This document shows, in pieces, positions 43,886 through 52,522 of a stretch of 64,000 bases of DNA. A program made the position numbers and the translations under genes. A model generated the notes under the pieces. The model had not been told where the DNA came from. It worked only from the letters and a program-made list of their open reading frames with translations, and did no database searches. Every line of letters starts with the position of its first letter. The first letter of the stretch is position 1. The stretch spans positions 1,736,001 to 1,800,000 of the forward strand of contig NZ_JAZAPB010000002.1 in assembly GCF_036321025.1 (NCBI RefSeq). The letters are read 5' to 3'. The DNA is from Alteraurantiacibacter hainanensis (GTDB taxonomy: Bacteria; Pseudomonadota; Alphaproteobacteria; Sphingomonadales; Sphingomonadaceae).

Positions 43886-44431
43886 CTAGCGTGCGGGCTT
43901 GACGTTCTCGGCCGGGTCCGCCGGATCGCGGTGCACGCTTTCCATGGCGCTCCTGTTGCCCGCCTGATTCCTGGCGATCACGCTGAACGTGCCGTCCGTT
44001 TCCAGAATGACGGAGGCGATGTCCTCGACGTCGCCGAAACCGCGCTTGCGGATTTCGGAGTGGACCTCCTGCCGCAGGATCCGCTCCTCGCGCATGGCCC
44101 GGTCGAGAAACTTGCCGTCGCTGAACAGCAGGCGCGGTTCGGAGCGGATCAGCCGCTTGAACCATTTCGCCCGCAGGCTCATCCACGCGACAATCCATTG
44201 CAGGCCGCACAAGACGACGAAAGCTAGCGTGCCTTCCGCGAAGGACACATCCTTGCTCAGCATGATCGTCGCCAGGGTAGAACCAAGCGCCACCGTCACC
44301 ACCAGGTCGAAGATGTTGAGCTTGGCGAGCGAGCGTTTGCCCACCCCGCGCAGGATCAGGATCAGTACGGCGTAGATGGCAATTGTGATGATCAGCACAC
44401 GCCACAAGTCGGACCATGTATCGAACCACAT
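43886..44431 (-). CDS. DUF421 (YetF-like) membrane protein, copy 2
   Basis: 181 residues, clearly paralogous to copy 1: both begin MWFD-x-WSD, share KLNIFDLVVTVALGS and end with an ETDG-x-FSVI strand. The three-helix layout is the same. The C-terminal tail beyond residue 155 differs and is charged. Tandem duplication followed by divergence explains the pair; hetero-oligomers are possible. Confidence 0.93.
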   Translation of the reverse strand: MWFDTWSDLWRVLIITIAIYAVLILILRGVGKRSLAKLNIFDLVVTVALGSTLATIMLSKDVSFAEGTLAFVVLCGLQWIVAWMSLRAKWFKRLIRSEPRLLFSDGKFLDRAMREERILRQEVHSEIRKRGFGDVEDIASVILETDGTFSVIARNQAGNRSAMESVHRDPADPAENVKPAR

Positions 44432-44463
44432 GCCCTACCTACGCACGAGGCGGCGTGTCGGTC

Positions 44464-44910
44464 CTAGGCCGGCATTTCCGGATGGAGGTGGACGATTTCG
44501 CGATCGGCGAAGGCATGTTCGATCAGCAGCGAGCGGTGGCATTTCTCCGCCTCTTCGCAATAGCACAGCAGGCAGGTGCGCCTCTCGTGAGCGAGCGCCT
44601 GCAACTCCGCCATCTGCGCCAGCGCCTCGGGCAGTTCGATCTGGCCTTCGTAGACGCGGCGCAGCGTGGCGTAGTCGCCCTTGCGTGCTGCATCGCGGCC
44701 TTCCTTTGGCGTGCCCAGGTGCTTGAAGTGGCGGTACACCATCCCCGCCTCCTCCACCGCCGCCTTGAGCGAGTTCTTGGAAAAGCCCGCGCGGCGCGAG
44801 AGCGGCAGCGCGCGGATATCGGCAAGAAGCTCGACCTTCGCCTCGCGCAGCGCGGCGATCAGCGCGTCCTGCGTTGCGTGGGCGTAGCCGATGGTGAGGA
44901 GCTTGGTCAT
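44464..44910 (-). CDS. DUF488 family protein
   Basis: 148 residues. The N-terminus TIGYAHATQDALIAALRE, then LLADIRALPLSRRAGFSK, and the Cys-rich CLLCYCEEAEKCHRSLL are the usual DUF488 markers. The function is unknown; a nucleic-acid or metal-linked role has been suggested for the conserved Cys/His set. There is no signal peptide. It precedes the DUF421 pair by 32 bp on the same strand. Confidence 0.93.
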   Translation of the reverse strand: MTKLLTIGYAHATQDALIAALREAKVELLADIRALPLSRRAGFSKNSLKAAVEEAGMVYRHFKHLGTPKEGRDAARKGDYATLRRVYEGQIELPEALAQMAELQALAHERRTCLLCYCEEAEKCHRSLLIEHAFADREIVHLHPEMPA

Positions 44911-44969
44911 TCGTGCGGCTCCAGCTTGCGGAAACGCCGGGCCGCAAGGGGCCCGGCACCGCGCAGCCG

Positions 44970-45293
44970 TCAGCCGGCCGCGAGTTCGTCGAAAGCGGCC
45001 TGAATTTCCGCGAGTTTCTCGTCGTTCAGCGCGGCAGGCTCGTACTGCTGGATTGCCCTGAGCGTCTGCTCGCGACCCATCGTCTGGAACAGGTCGTTGG
45101 CATAGACCGTGGGGATCAGCCGCTGGAGAATTGCCGCTGCCTCCGGATCGTCGAGCAGCACGCCGACCTTGGTCGTCTCGACCGAATAGACCGCATCGGT
45201 CTCCGCCGACGTCTCCTGCGCGGAAATCGCGGCAGGCAGCATCGCGGTGGCGGAAAGCGAACCGAGGGCCAGTGAAATCAGGGTCTTGCGCAT
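44970..45293 (-). CDS. Small exported protein of unknown function
   Basis: 107 residues with a signal peptide (KTLISLALGSLSATAMLPAAISA, cleaved near SAQET). The mature part is an acidic helical protein of about 82 residues with no Cys. Segments such as VGVLLDDPEAAAILQRLIP and TLRAIQQYEPAALNDEKL recall a family of short periplasmic proteins in sphingomonads, unnamed as far as I know. It is flanked by DUF488 and pccB. Confidence 0.75.
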   Translation of the reverse strand: MRKTLISLALGSLSATAMLPAAISAQETSAETDAVYSVETTKVGVLLDDPEAAAILQRLIPTVYANDLFQTMGREQTLRAIQQYEPAALNDEKLAEIQAAFDELAAG

Positions 45294-45376
45294 TGAATCT
45301 CTCCCGTATCCGTCTGCCGCAACCTTACGCCCGCAGGCAGACCTCCGCCGCGATACCTGCCACCGGACGCGCGCGG

Positions 45377-46909
45377 TTACAACGGCAGATTATCGTGCTT
45401 CTTCCACGGGTTCTCGAGGTGCTTGCCCCTCAGCTTGCGCAGTCCCAGCGCGATGCGGCGGCGGGTGGAATGCGGATAGATCACCTCGTCGATGTAGCCG
45501 CGGCTCGCGGCCACGAAGGGGTTGGCGAAGCGGTCTTCGTATTCCTTGGTCTTCTCGGCGATCTTGTCCGGGTTGTCGCGGTCCTGGCGGAAGATGATCT
45601 CGACTGCGCCTTTCGCGCCCATCACGGCGATCTCGGCGGTGGGCCAGGCGTAGTTCAAGTCTCCGCGCAGATGCTTTGACGCCATCACGTCATACGCCCC
45701 GCCATAGGCCTTGCGGGTAATCACGGTGATCTTGGGCACGGTCGCCTCGGCATAGGCGAACAGCAGTTTCGCGCCGTGCTTGATGATGCCGTTGTGCTCC
45801 TGCCCGGTGCCGGGAAGGAAGCCGGGCACGTCGACGAAGGTCACGATCGGTATGGAGAAGGCATCGCAGAAGCGCACGAAGCGCGCAGCCTTGCGGCTGG
45901 CGTCGATGTCGAGAACGCCAGCCAGCACCATCGGCTGGTTGGCGACGAAGCCGACCGGCCTGCCCTCAATCCGGCCGAAGCCGGTGATGATGTTGGCGCC
46001 GTGCTTCGGCTGGATTTCGAAGAAATTTCCGTCGTCCACCACTTTGCCGATCAGCTCGTGCATGTCGTAGGGCATGTTGGAGCTGGCCGGGATCAGCGTG
46101 TCGAGGCTGTCCTCGCGCCGGTCGAAGGGATCTTCGGTCGGCAGTTCCGGCAGCGGATCGCGGTTGCTTTCCGGCACAAAGCCGATCAGTTCGCGCGCGG
46201 CCAGCAGCGCCTCGATATCGTTCTCCAGCGCGAGGTCGGCGACCGAGGTCTTGGTGGTGTGCACCACCGCGCCGCCCAGGTCCTCCTGCGTCACTTCCTC
46301 GTTGGTGACGGTCTTCACCACTTCGGGCCCGGTCACGAACATGTAGGAGCTGTCCTTCACCATGAAGATGAAGTCGGTCATGGCCGGCGAATAGACCGCC
46401 CCGCCCGCGCACGGCCCCATGATGAGGCTGAGCTGCGGAATGACGCCCGAGGCCAGCACGTTGCGCTGGAACACCTCGGCATAGCCGCCAAGGCTGGCGA
46501 CCCCTTCCTGGATGCGCGCGCCGCCGCTGTCGTTGAGGCCGATGACGGGCGCGCCGACCTTCATGGCGGTATCCATGACCTTGCAGATCTTTTCCGCATG
46601 TCGCTTGGACAGGCTGCCGCCGAAAACGGTGAAATCCTGCGAGAAGACATAGACCAGCCGCCCGTTGATGGTGCCGCTGCCGGTCACCACGCCATCGCCG
46701 GGGATCTTCTGGTCCTGCATGCCGAAATCGACGCAGTCGTGCTCGACGTAGGTGTCCATCTCCTCGAACGATCCCTCGTCGAGCAGAACATCGAGACGTT
46801 CGCGCGCGGTCAGCTTGCCCTTGGCGTGCTGCGCATCGATGCGCTTCTGGCCGCCCCCCATGCGGGCGGCTTCGCGGCGACGTTCCATCTCGGCAATATT
46901 GGCGGACAA
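45377..46909 (-). CDS. pccB: Propionyl-CoA carboxylase beta chain (acyl-CoA carboxyltransferase)
   Basis: 510 residues. It transfers CO2 from carboxybiotin to propionyl-CoA for the methylmalonyl-CoA pathway. N-terminal HAKGKLTARERLDVLLDEGSF, LNDSGGARIQEGVASLGGYA, GPCAGGAVYSPAMTDF and the C-terminal VITRKAYGGAYDVMASK and GAVEIIFRQD are present. The alpha (biotin) chain gene is not in the window. Methylcrotonyl-CoA carboxylase beta is a less likely reading. Confidence 0.93.
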   Translation of the reverse strand: MSANIAEMERRREAARMGGGQKRIDAQHAKGKLTARERLDVLLDEGSFEEMDTYVEHDCVDFGMQDQKIPGDGVVTGSGTINGRLVYVFSQDFTVFGGSLSKRHAEKICKVMDTAMKVGAPVIGLNDSGGARIQEGVASLGGYAEVFQRNVLASGVIPQLSLIMGPCAGGAVYSPAMTDFIFMVKDSSYMFVTGPEVVKTVTNEEVTQEDLGGAVVHTTKTSVADLALENDIEALLAARELIGFVPESNRDPLPELPTEDPFDRREDSLDTLIPASSNMPYDMHELIGKVVDDGNFFEIQPKHGANIITGFGRIEGRPVGFVANQPMVLAGVLDIDASRKAARFVRFCDAFSIPIVTFVDVPGFLPGTGQEHNGIIKHGAKLLFAYAEATVPKITVITRKAYGGAYDVMASKHLRGDLNYAWPTAEIAVMGAKGAVEIIFRQDRDNPDKIAEKTKEYEDRFANPFVAASRGYIDEVIYPHSTRRRIALGLRKLRGKHLENPWKKHDNLPL

Positions 46910-46971
46910 ATCGGCTCTCCTTCAATTGGGAAAAGCCGTTGCACGGGAAACGGTTTCGGTCAAATGCGAGC

Positions 46972-48321
46972 CTACCGCATCAGCACAAGTTCCTCCGCCA
47001 TCGTGGGGTGGATCGCCACGGTGGCGTCGAAATCGGCCTTGGTCAGTCCCGCCTTCACCGCGATGGCGGCGGCCTGCATCATCTCCGGCGCATCCGGCGC
47101 GATCATGTGGATGCCCACGATGCGGCCATTGCTGTCGTCGCAGATCATCTTGAACAGCGACCGCTCGTTGCGCCCCGCCAGCACGTTCTTCATCGGACGG
47201 AAATCGGACTGGTAGACCTTGACCGAGCCCAGCTTGTTCTTGGCCTCGCCCTCCGTCATGCCGACGGCGGCGATGGGCGGGTGGCTGAACACGGCGCTGG
47301 GAACGCAGGAATGATCCACCGCCACGGGTCCTTGCCCGCCGAAAACCGTATCGGCAAAGGCCTGGCCCTCGCGGATCGCCACGGGCGTCAGCTGCACACG
47401 GTCGGTAACATCGCCCACGGCGTAGATGTGGTCGACGCTGGTCTTGCTGAACCGGTCGACCACGATTTCGCCGCTTTCCCCCAGCTCCACGCCCACGTCC
47501 TCGAGGCCCAGCCCCTTGGTGTTGGGAATGCGCCCGGTCGCGAACATCACGCAGTCGGCATGCTCTTCCTCGCTGTCGGAAAGCTTCACGAAATAGCCGC
47601 CGTCCTCGCACGGCTTGATGTGTTCGAAGATGGTGTTGAAGCGGAACTGGATACCCTTCGTCATCGAGATCTGCAGCAGCCTGTCCCGCACCGCCTCGTC
47701 ATAGCTGCGCAGCAGCCGGTCGCCGCGGTTCACCAGCGTCACCTGGCTGCCGAACTCGTTGAATATCCCGGCGAACTCGTTGGCGATATAGCCGCCGCCC
47801 GCGATGATGATCCGCTTGGGAATCTCGTCGAGGTGAAACGCCTCGTTCGAACTGATGGCATGCTCTGCCCCCTGGCATTCGGGCATGCGCGGATGCGCGC
47901 CGGTGGCGATCAGGATGTGCTTTGCCGTGACGGTGCGACCACCCTCCAGGGTGACTTCATGCGGCCCCGTCAGCCGGGCGCGTTCCTTGAAAATCTCGAC
48001 GTCATGGCTTTCCAGCGTATCGGTGTAGGCCCCTTCCAGCCGCGTCACATCCGCCAGCACGTTGTCGCGAAGCTTGTGCCAGTTGAAGGTCTTGCCCTCG
48101 ATCTCCCACCCGAATTTCTGGCAGTCCTCCAGATCCTCGGCAAAGTGCGCGCCATAGACGAGCATCTTCTTCGGCACGCATCCGCGGATGACGCACGTGC
48201 CCCCGACGCGGTGTTCCTCCGCGATGGCGACCTTTGCGCCGTGGCCAGCCGAAACCCGGCTGGCGCGCACGCCGCCGGAGCCCGCGCCGATGGTGAAAAG
48301 GTCGTAATCGTATTCGGACAT
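46972..48321 (-). CDS. gor: Glutathione-disulfide reductase
   Basis: 449 residues. FAD site TIGAGSGGVRASRVSAGHGA, redox-active Cys pair in GGTCVIRGCVPKKMLV, NADPH site IIAGGGYIANEFAGIF, ATGRIPNTKGL and the dimer-interface HPTMAEELVLM. This arrangement is that of the plant/alphaproteobacterial-type reductase; the Cys pair spacing C-x4-C is correct. It keeps glutathione reduced. It is 62 bp upstream of pccB, on the same strand. Confidence 0.95.
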   Translation of the reverse strand: MSEYDYDLFTIGAGSGGVRASRVSAGHGAKVAIAEEHRVGGTCVIRGCVPKKMLVYGAHFAEDLEDCQKFGWEIEGKTFNWHKLRDNVLADVTRLEGAYTDTLESHDVEIFKERARLTGPHEVTLEGGRTVTAKHILIATGAHPRMPECQGAEHAISSNEAFHLDEIPKRIIIAGGGYIANEFAGIFNEFGSQVTLVNRGDRLLRSYDEAVRDRLLQISMTKGIQFRFNTIFEHIKPCEDGGYFVKLSDSEEEHADCVMFATGRIPNTKGLGLEDVGVELGESGEIVVDRFSKTSVDHIYAVGDVTDRVQLTPVAIREGQAFADTVFGGQGPVAVDHSCVPSAVFSHPPIAAVGMTEGEAKNKLGSVKVYQSDFRPMKNVLAGRNERSLFKMICDDSNGRIVGIHMIAPDAPEMMQAAAIAVKAGLTKADFDATVAIHPTMAEELVLMR

Positions 48322-48412
48322 GGGCGCGGAGTCCCTCCTGCTGGTGCTAAGACGCGGTGGTTCATGGCCATACGCCCGGCAGCAAGCAAGGGTTTCAAAT
48401 TTCCCGCGGGGA

Positions 48413-49429
48413 TTAACTCTCGATGGAAAGCCCGTTGTCGCTCAGCATCTGCCAGCTGGGTCCGGTGTGCAGCGCCACCAGAGCCTCCGGCCCGATGCCG
48501 CCGTGGGCTTTCAGCACGCGGCGGATGGTATCCACCCGCCCGCGCTCGCCTTCCGACACCGAGACCAGCGTCTCCGGCCCGTGAGTCAGGCGTTCCTGGA
48601 ACAGCAGCGAGGTATCGAGCGAATTGAAGTCGAAGCCGACGAATACGAGGCGCCTGGCATTGGTGAGGCCCCCCGCCATCATGGTCTTCGCGTTGCGGTC
48701 GTCGATGAATTCCGATGCGGTGCGGATTCCCTCCGCCACGTTGAACAGGGTCTTGTTGTCCTCGGCGCCCCACTGCGCCTTCGCCTCGTTGCCGCTTTCC
48801 CAATCGAGGCGACCCGCGCGGCCGTAGGGATGCACGATCTTAAGGCGTTCGGAGCACAGCGCCTGCGCCTCCGTCACCGGCATGCCGAAACCGGAGTGCA
48901 GCACCCAGGGCATGAAGTGCCGGATGGCCCGCCCCGTGTTGAAATCGACGATATGCAGGTTGTCGAAGCAATGCTCCGCCTTCGCGCGGGGAACGCCGTT
49001 CACCACCATGTAGCCCAGCTGGAACAGCCAGTTCTCGGTTCCGCGAAACGGCATGTCGCCCGGATCGCGCGGTTCCGCCGTCATGGCAGACTGGCGTTCG
49101 GCCTGCAGGGTGTAATAGGCGATGGCCAGCTTGCCGGCCGCCAGCACGTGCTTGTCGCTGCCATGCTGCTGCAAGAGGGCGTGGATCGTGCTGGCCATGC
49201 GGGCGCCGGCGCGAATGCGCAGGGCCGCTTCGCGAAGGGCATCGCCCTCCCCCTTCAGCTTGCCGAAGAGGGTGTCGAAGTCCCGCATTTCAGCGGTTTC
49301 CAGATCGGAACCAAGGCGCTGGAAATCAAAGCCCTGGGCGATCCTCTTCAGAAGCTCTTCATGGCCGGGAAGTTCGATCTCGACCGCGGCTCCCGCCCCT
49401 ACAACAATTGCGGTCTTCGTCCTGATCAT
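48413..49429 (-). CDS. SIR2-like domain protein, possible NADase
   Basis: 338 residues. The N-terminus TAIVVGAGAAVEIELPGHEE matches the GAGxS-type NAD-binding loop of SIR2-like domains (with Ala for the common Ser), a middle IVHPYGRAGRLDW segment matches the conserved His/Gly strand, and late LVFVGFDFNSLDTSLL matches the FxGFxxxxD segment. SIR2-like proteins of this kind are often NADases in phage defence, but some are housekeeping. No transmembrane or obvious sensor domain is seen. It lies in core genome between gor and a helicase gene, not in an island, so a general role is possible. Confidence 0.65.
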   Translation of the reverse strand: MIRTKTAIVVGAGAAVEIELPGHEELLKRIAQGFDFQRLGSDLETAEMRDFDTLFGKLKGEGDALREAALRIRAGARMASTIHALLQQHGSDKHVLAAGKLAIAYYTLQAERQSAMTAEPRDPGDMPFRGTENWLFQLGYMVVNGVPRAKAEHCFDNLHIVDFNTGRAIRHFMPWVLHSGFGMPVTEAQALCSERLKIVHPYGRAGRLDWESGNEAKAQWGAEDNKTLFNVAEGIRTASEFIDDRNAKTMMAGGLTNARRLVFVGFDFNSLDTSLLFQERLTHGPETLVSVSEGERGRVDTIRRVLKAHGGIGPEALVALHTGPSWQMLSDNGLSIES

Positions 49430-49508
49430 CGGTAACCCAATCCTTCGCGCGCCCTGGAACAGGACTGTCCTAGAGCGCGCGTGGTTAAGATTAGGCTATC
49501 CTTGGGCT

Positions 49509-50900
49509 TTAGCCCTGCGAACGACCGCCGCCGCGCTGGCCGCGACCGGAACGTCCGCCGCCCTGGCCCTTTCCGCCCTGACGGTTGCCGCCCTGCTTCG
49601 GCCCGCCATGACGGCGACCGGAACCCCCGCGGTTGCTCCGCGGCTTGTCGGTGCGCCTGTCGGCAGATGCACCGCGCGGCTTGGGATTGACGCGCTGACG
49701 CTGCTGCTTGGGCGCAGGCTTGGTCGGCCCGACACCTTCCACCACGGCGCGGAAATTGTCCGGCAGGGGCAGGCGCTCGAAGGAGGCATCGGTCTGCTTG
49801 TTGATGTCCTTCAGGTAGGCACGCTCGTCCTCGGCGCAAAAGGCAATCGCCACGCCGTCGGCACCCGCACGCGCGGTGCGGCCGATACGGTGGACGTACT
49901 GCTCGGGCACGTTGGGCAGTTCGTAGTTGATGACGTGGCTGACACCCGGAATGTCGATGCCGCGCGCGGCAACGTCGGTAGCAACCAGCACCGGGGTCTT
50001 GGCATTCTTGAACTCGCTGAGAGCGCGCTCGCGCTGCGGCTGGCTCTTGTTGCCGTGGATCGCATTGGCGGGGATGCCCACCTGCGACAGCCGCTTAACC
50101 ACCCGGTCCGCGCCGTGCTTGGTGCGGGTGAAGATGAGAACGCGTTCCAGCTTGCCGGGGATCTCGTGCTTTTCCTGCAGGATGAGCTCGAGCAGCGCCT
50201 GCTTTTCGTCCTGCTGGACCATGAACAGGTACTGGTCGATGCGCTCTGCCGTGGTGGCTGCCGGCGTGACCGACACCTGCACCGGATTGGTGCAATAGCC
50301 CGATACCAGTTCCTTGATCTGCTTGGGCATCGTCGCGCTGAAGAACAGCGTCTGGCGATCGGCCGGAGCAAGCTCGCGGATGCGGCGCAGGGCATGGATG
50401 AAGCCCAGGTCAAGCATCTGGTCGGCCTCGTCCAGCACCAGGATTTCCAGGCCGGAAAGGTTGAAGGCCTTCTGGTCTACCAGGTCGAGCAGGCGGCCCG
50501 GCGTCGCCACCAGGATGTCGCAGCCGCGGTGCAGCTTGTTGCGATCCTTGTTCACCGACGTACCGCCGACGATGGAATGAACCTTCAGGCCCGCAAGCGC
50601 GCCGTAGTCCTTGGCGCTCTGGGCGATCTGGCCGGCCAGCTCGCGCGTGGGCGCCAGCACCAGCATGCGGCAGGACTTGAAGGGGATGTTGTTGTCGGCT
50701 GCCCGCAGGTTGTCGATGCTGGGCAGCATGAAGGCCGCGGTCTTGCCGGTGCCGGTCTGGGCGATGCCCAGCAGGTCGCGCCCTTCCAGCACGGCCGGGA
50801 TGGCCTGCGCCTGGATGGGGGTCGGCACCTTGTAGCCCTGCATGTCGAGGGCCTGCATCACGGGCTGTGAAAGTCCGAGATCGGAAAACTGAATTGTCAT
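49509..50900 (-). CDS. DEAD-box RNA helicase, RhlE-like
   Basis: 463 residues with all motifs: Q-motif TPIQAQAIP, GIAQTGTGKTAA, PTRELAGQI, ATPGRLLDLV, VLDEADQMLDLGF, FSATMPKQI, ATDVAARGIDIPGV and HRIGRTARAG. The last 90 residues are basic and Gly-rich (RGG-type repeats) for RNA binding. These helicases remodel RNA in ribosome assembly or cold growth. Only a poor ribosome site is seen before the ATG, and the leader appears short. Confidence 0.95.
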   Translation of the reverse strand: MTIQFSDLGLSQPVMQALDMQGYKVPTPIQAQAIPAVLEGRDLLGIAQTGTGKTAAFMLPSIDNLRAADNNIPFKSCRMLVLAPTRELAGQIAQSAKDYGALAGLKVHSIVGGTSVNKDRNKLHRGCDILVATPGRLLDLVDQKAFNLSGLEILVLDEADQMLDLGFIHALRRIRELAPADRQTLFFSATMPKQIKELVSGYCTNPVQVSVTPAATTAERIDQYLFMVQQDEKQALLELILQEKHEIPGKLERVLIFTRTKHGADRVVKRLSQVGIPANAIHGNKSQPQRERALSEFKNAKTPVLVATDVAARGIDIPGVSHVINYELPNVPEQYVHRIGRTARAGADGVAIAFCAEDERAYLKDINKQTDASFERLPLPDNFRAVVEGVGPTKPAPKQQRQRVNPKPRGASADRRTDKPRSNRGGSGRRHGGPKQGGNRQGGKGQGGGRSGRGQRGGGRSQG

Positions 50901-51188
50901 GTCGTGTGTTAAACTCGCAATATATGCGGCGCGCAGAGCAACAGCTCGCGCGGCGCGGGTGTCAAAACGACCCGCGTGAAAAGGGAAGTCTCTGGAAAAG
51001 TGACCGAAGGGCTGCCGGGGCGGGATTTTCTGGTCCGCCGCTTCACGCTGGCGCGCGCTTCGATGGCCGGCATGTGGTGCAATGCGGGCGGAATGTCAAT
51101 GATTACGCGGCCGCGCACGATCATTTCACTTGCCAGTGTGATGGACGGAGCGCAATCCTGTGCCCCTTTCTGGGAGCGGGGGCACAGG

Positions 51189-52436
51189 TTGGGGAACAGC
51201 ATCTTTCGCCGCATGGCCGGGCCGGGCCTGCTGTTTACGGGCGCCGCCATCGGAACCTCGCATCTCGTCCAGTCGACCCGTGCAGGAGCAATGTTCGGCG
51301 CGGCGCTGATCGGGGTAATCCTGCTCGCCAACCTGCTGAAATACCCGGCCTTCCGCTTCGGCATAGATTTCAGCCACGCGCGTGGGCGGTCCCTGCTCAC
51401 CGGCTATCGCGAGCTTGGCCTGTGGGCGCTGGCGCTGTTCCTGGTCACCGTGATCCCGCTGGTGCCGATCGTCTGGGCAGCGCTGGCGGCGGCCACGGCG
51501 GGGATCATTTCGGCGGTGTTCGGCTCCATCCTGCCCATCCCCCTGCTCGCCACGGTCGTGCTGGTTCTGGCATCGGCGCTGCTGCTGCTGGGCGGATATC
51601 GCCTGCTCGACCGGGTGAACGCTTTCATGCTGGCCTTTCTCGTCGCCTCCACCCTCATCACCACGGCAATGGTGCTGCCGTTCGTGGAGTGGGGCACGCT
51701 GACCGATATCGCGTGGACGCAGGAGACCACGGCGCTGCTGTTCATCGTCGCGCTGGCGGGGTTCATGCCGAACCCGATGGACGTGTCCGTGATCGTGTCG
51801 GCATGGAAGGTGGAGGCGGACCACACACTGCCGCCAGATGCGCGACCAAGCATCGAATACGCGCGCAGGAGCTTTCGCTGGCCCTACATCATGACCGCTT
51901 TCATGGCGGTGTGCTTCTGCATCATGGGTGCAGGCGTGATGCACGCGCAGGATATCGCACCCGTCAGCGACGCGCCCGGCTTCGCCGCGCAGCTGGTGAA
52001 CCTCTATCGCGAGGCGCTGGGCGACGGTGCCGCCGCGCTGGCCGCGATTGCCGCGCTATCGGTGATGCTGACCACGGTGATCGCCGCGGTGGACGGATAC
52101 TGCCGCACCCTGCCGATCGCGATTGCCGTATGGCAAGGGCGCGAGGACGAGACCACGACGAGCGCGGCCTACCTGTGGTCCTGCATCGTGCTGGTCGGCC
52201 TGGCCGTGGTTGCGCTGTTCACTCTGATGCGCGAGTTCACGGTATTTCTCGACTTCGTGACGTCGGCCACCTTCGTCGTCGCCCCGATGATCGCGCTTCT
52301 GAACCTGCTGGTGGTAACCCGCTGCGACATGCCCGACGAAGCGAGACCGAGCGCGGCGATGAAAGCCCTGTGCGTGACCGCCATCGTGGTGATGGCAGCA
52401 CTGGCGGTGATGTATTTCGCCTTCAGCTTTGGCTGA
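51189..52436 (+). CDS. NRAMP-family-like transporter with unusual metal-site motifs
   Basis: 415 residues if it begins at TTG 51189; ATG 51213 or upstream ATG 51141 are alternatives. About eleven membrane helices are visible. The overall fold resembles NRAMP divalent metal transporters. The first helix reads FTGAAIGTSHLVQSTRAGAM where canonical NRAMP has DPGN, and the sixth-helix MPH motif is replaced by FMPNPMDV. The expected Asp and Asn ligands are therefore missing, so the cargo may not be manganese or iron. A hairpin at 51160-51185 precedes the TTG. It is divergent from the helicase gene, 288 bp away. Confidence 0.75.
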   Translation: MGNSIFRRMAGPGLLFTGAAIGTSHLVQSTRAGAMFGAALIGVILLANLLKYPAFRFGIDFSHARGRSLLTGYRELGLWALALFLVTVIPLVPIVWAALAAATAGIISAVFGSILPIPLLATVVLVLASALLLLGGYRLLDRVNAFMLAFLVASTLITTAMVLPFVEWGTLTDIAWTQETTALLFIVALAGFMPNPMDVSVIVSAWKVEADHTLPPDARPSIEYARRSFRWPYIMTAFMAVCFCIMGAGVMHAQDIAPVSDAPGFAAQLVNLYREALGDGAAALAAIAALSVMLTTVIAAVDGYCRTLPIAIAVWQGREDETTTSAAYLWSCIVLVGLAVVALFTLMREFTVFLDFVTSATFVVAPMIALLNLLVVTRCDMPDEARPSAAMKALCVTAIVVMAALAVMYFAFSFG

Positions 52437-52466
52437 TCGGACACGGAACCACGTTCGGCGCCCATG

Positions 52467-52502
52467 GAAAAAGGGCCGGGAAATCGCTTCCCCGGCCCTT
52501 CG
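52467..52502. terminator. Bidirectional terminator between convergent genes
   Basis: AAGGGCCGGG (52471-52480) and CCCGGCCCTT (52491-52500) form a 10-bp stem around a 10-base loop. A short A run flanks the left side. It separates the convergent transporter and EF-hand genes. Confidence 0.85.
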
Positions 52503-52522
52503 GTCAGTGTCTCAAAAAACGA

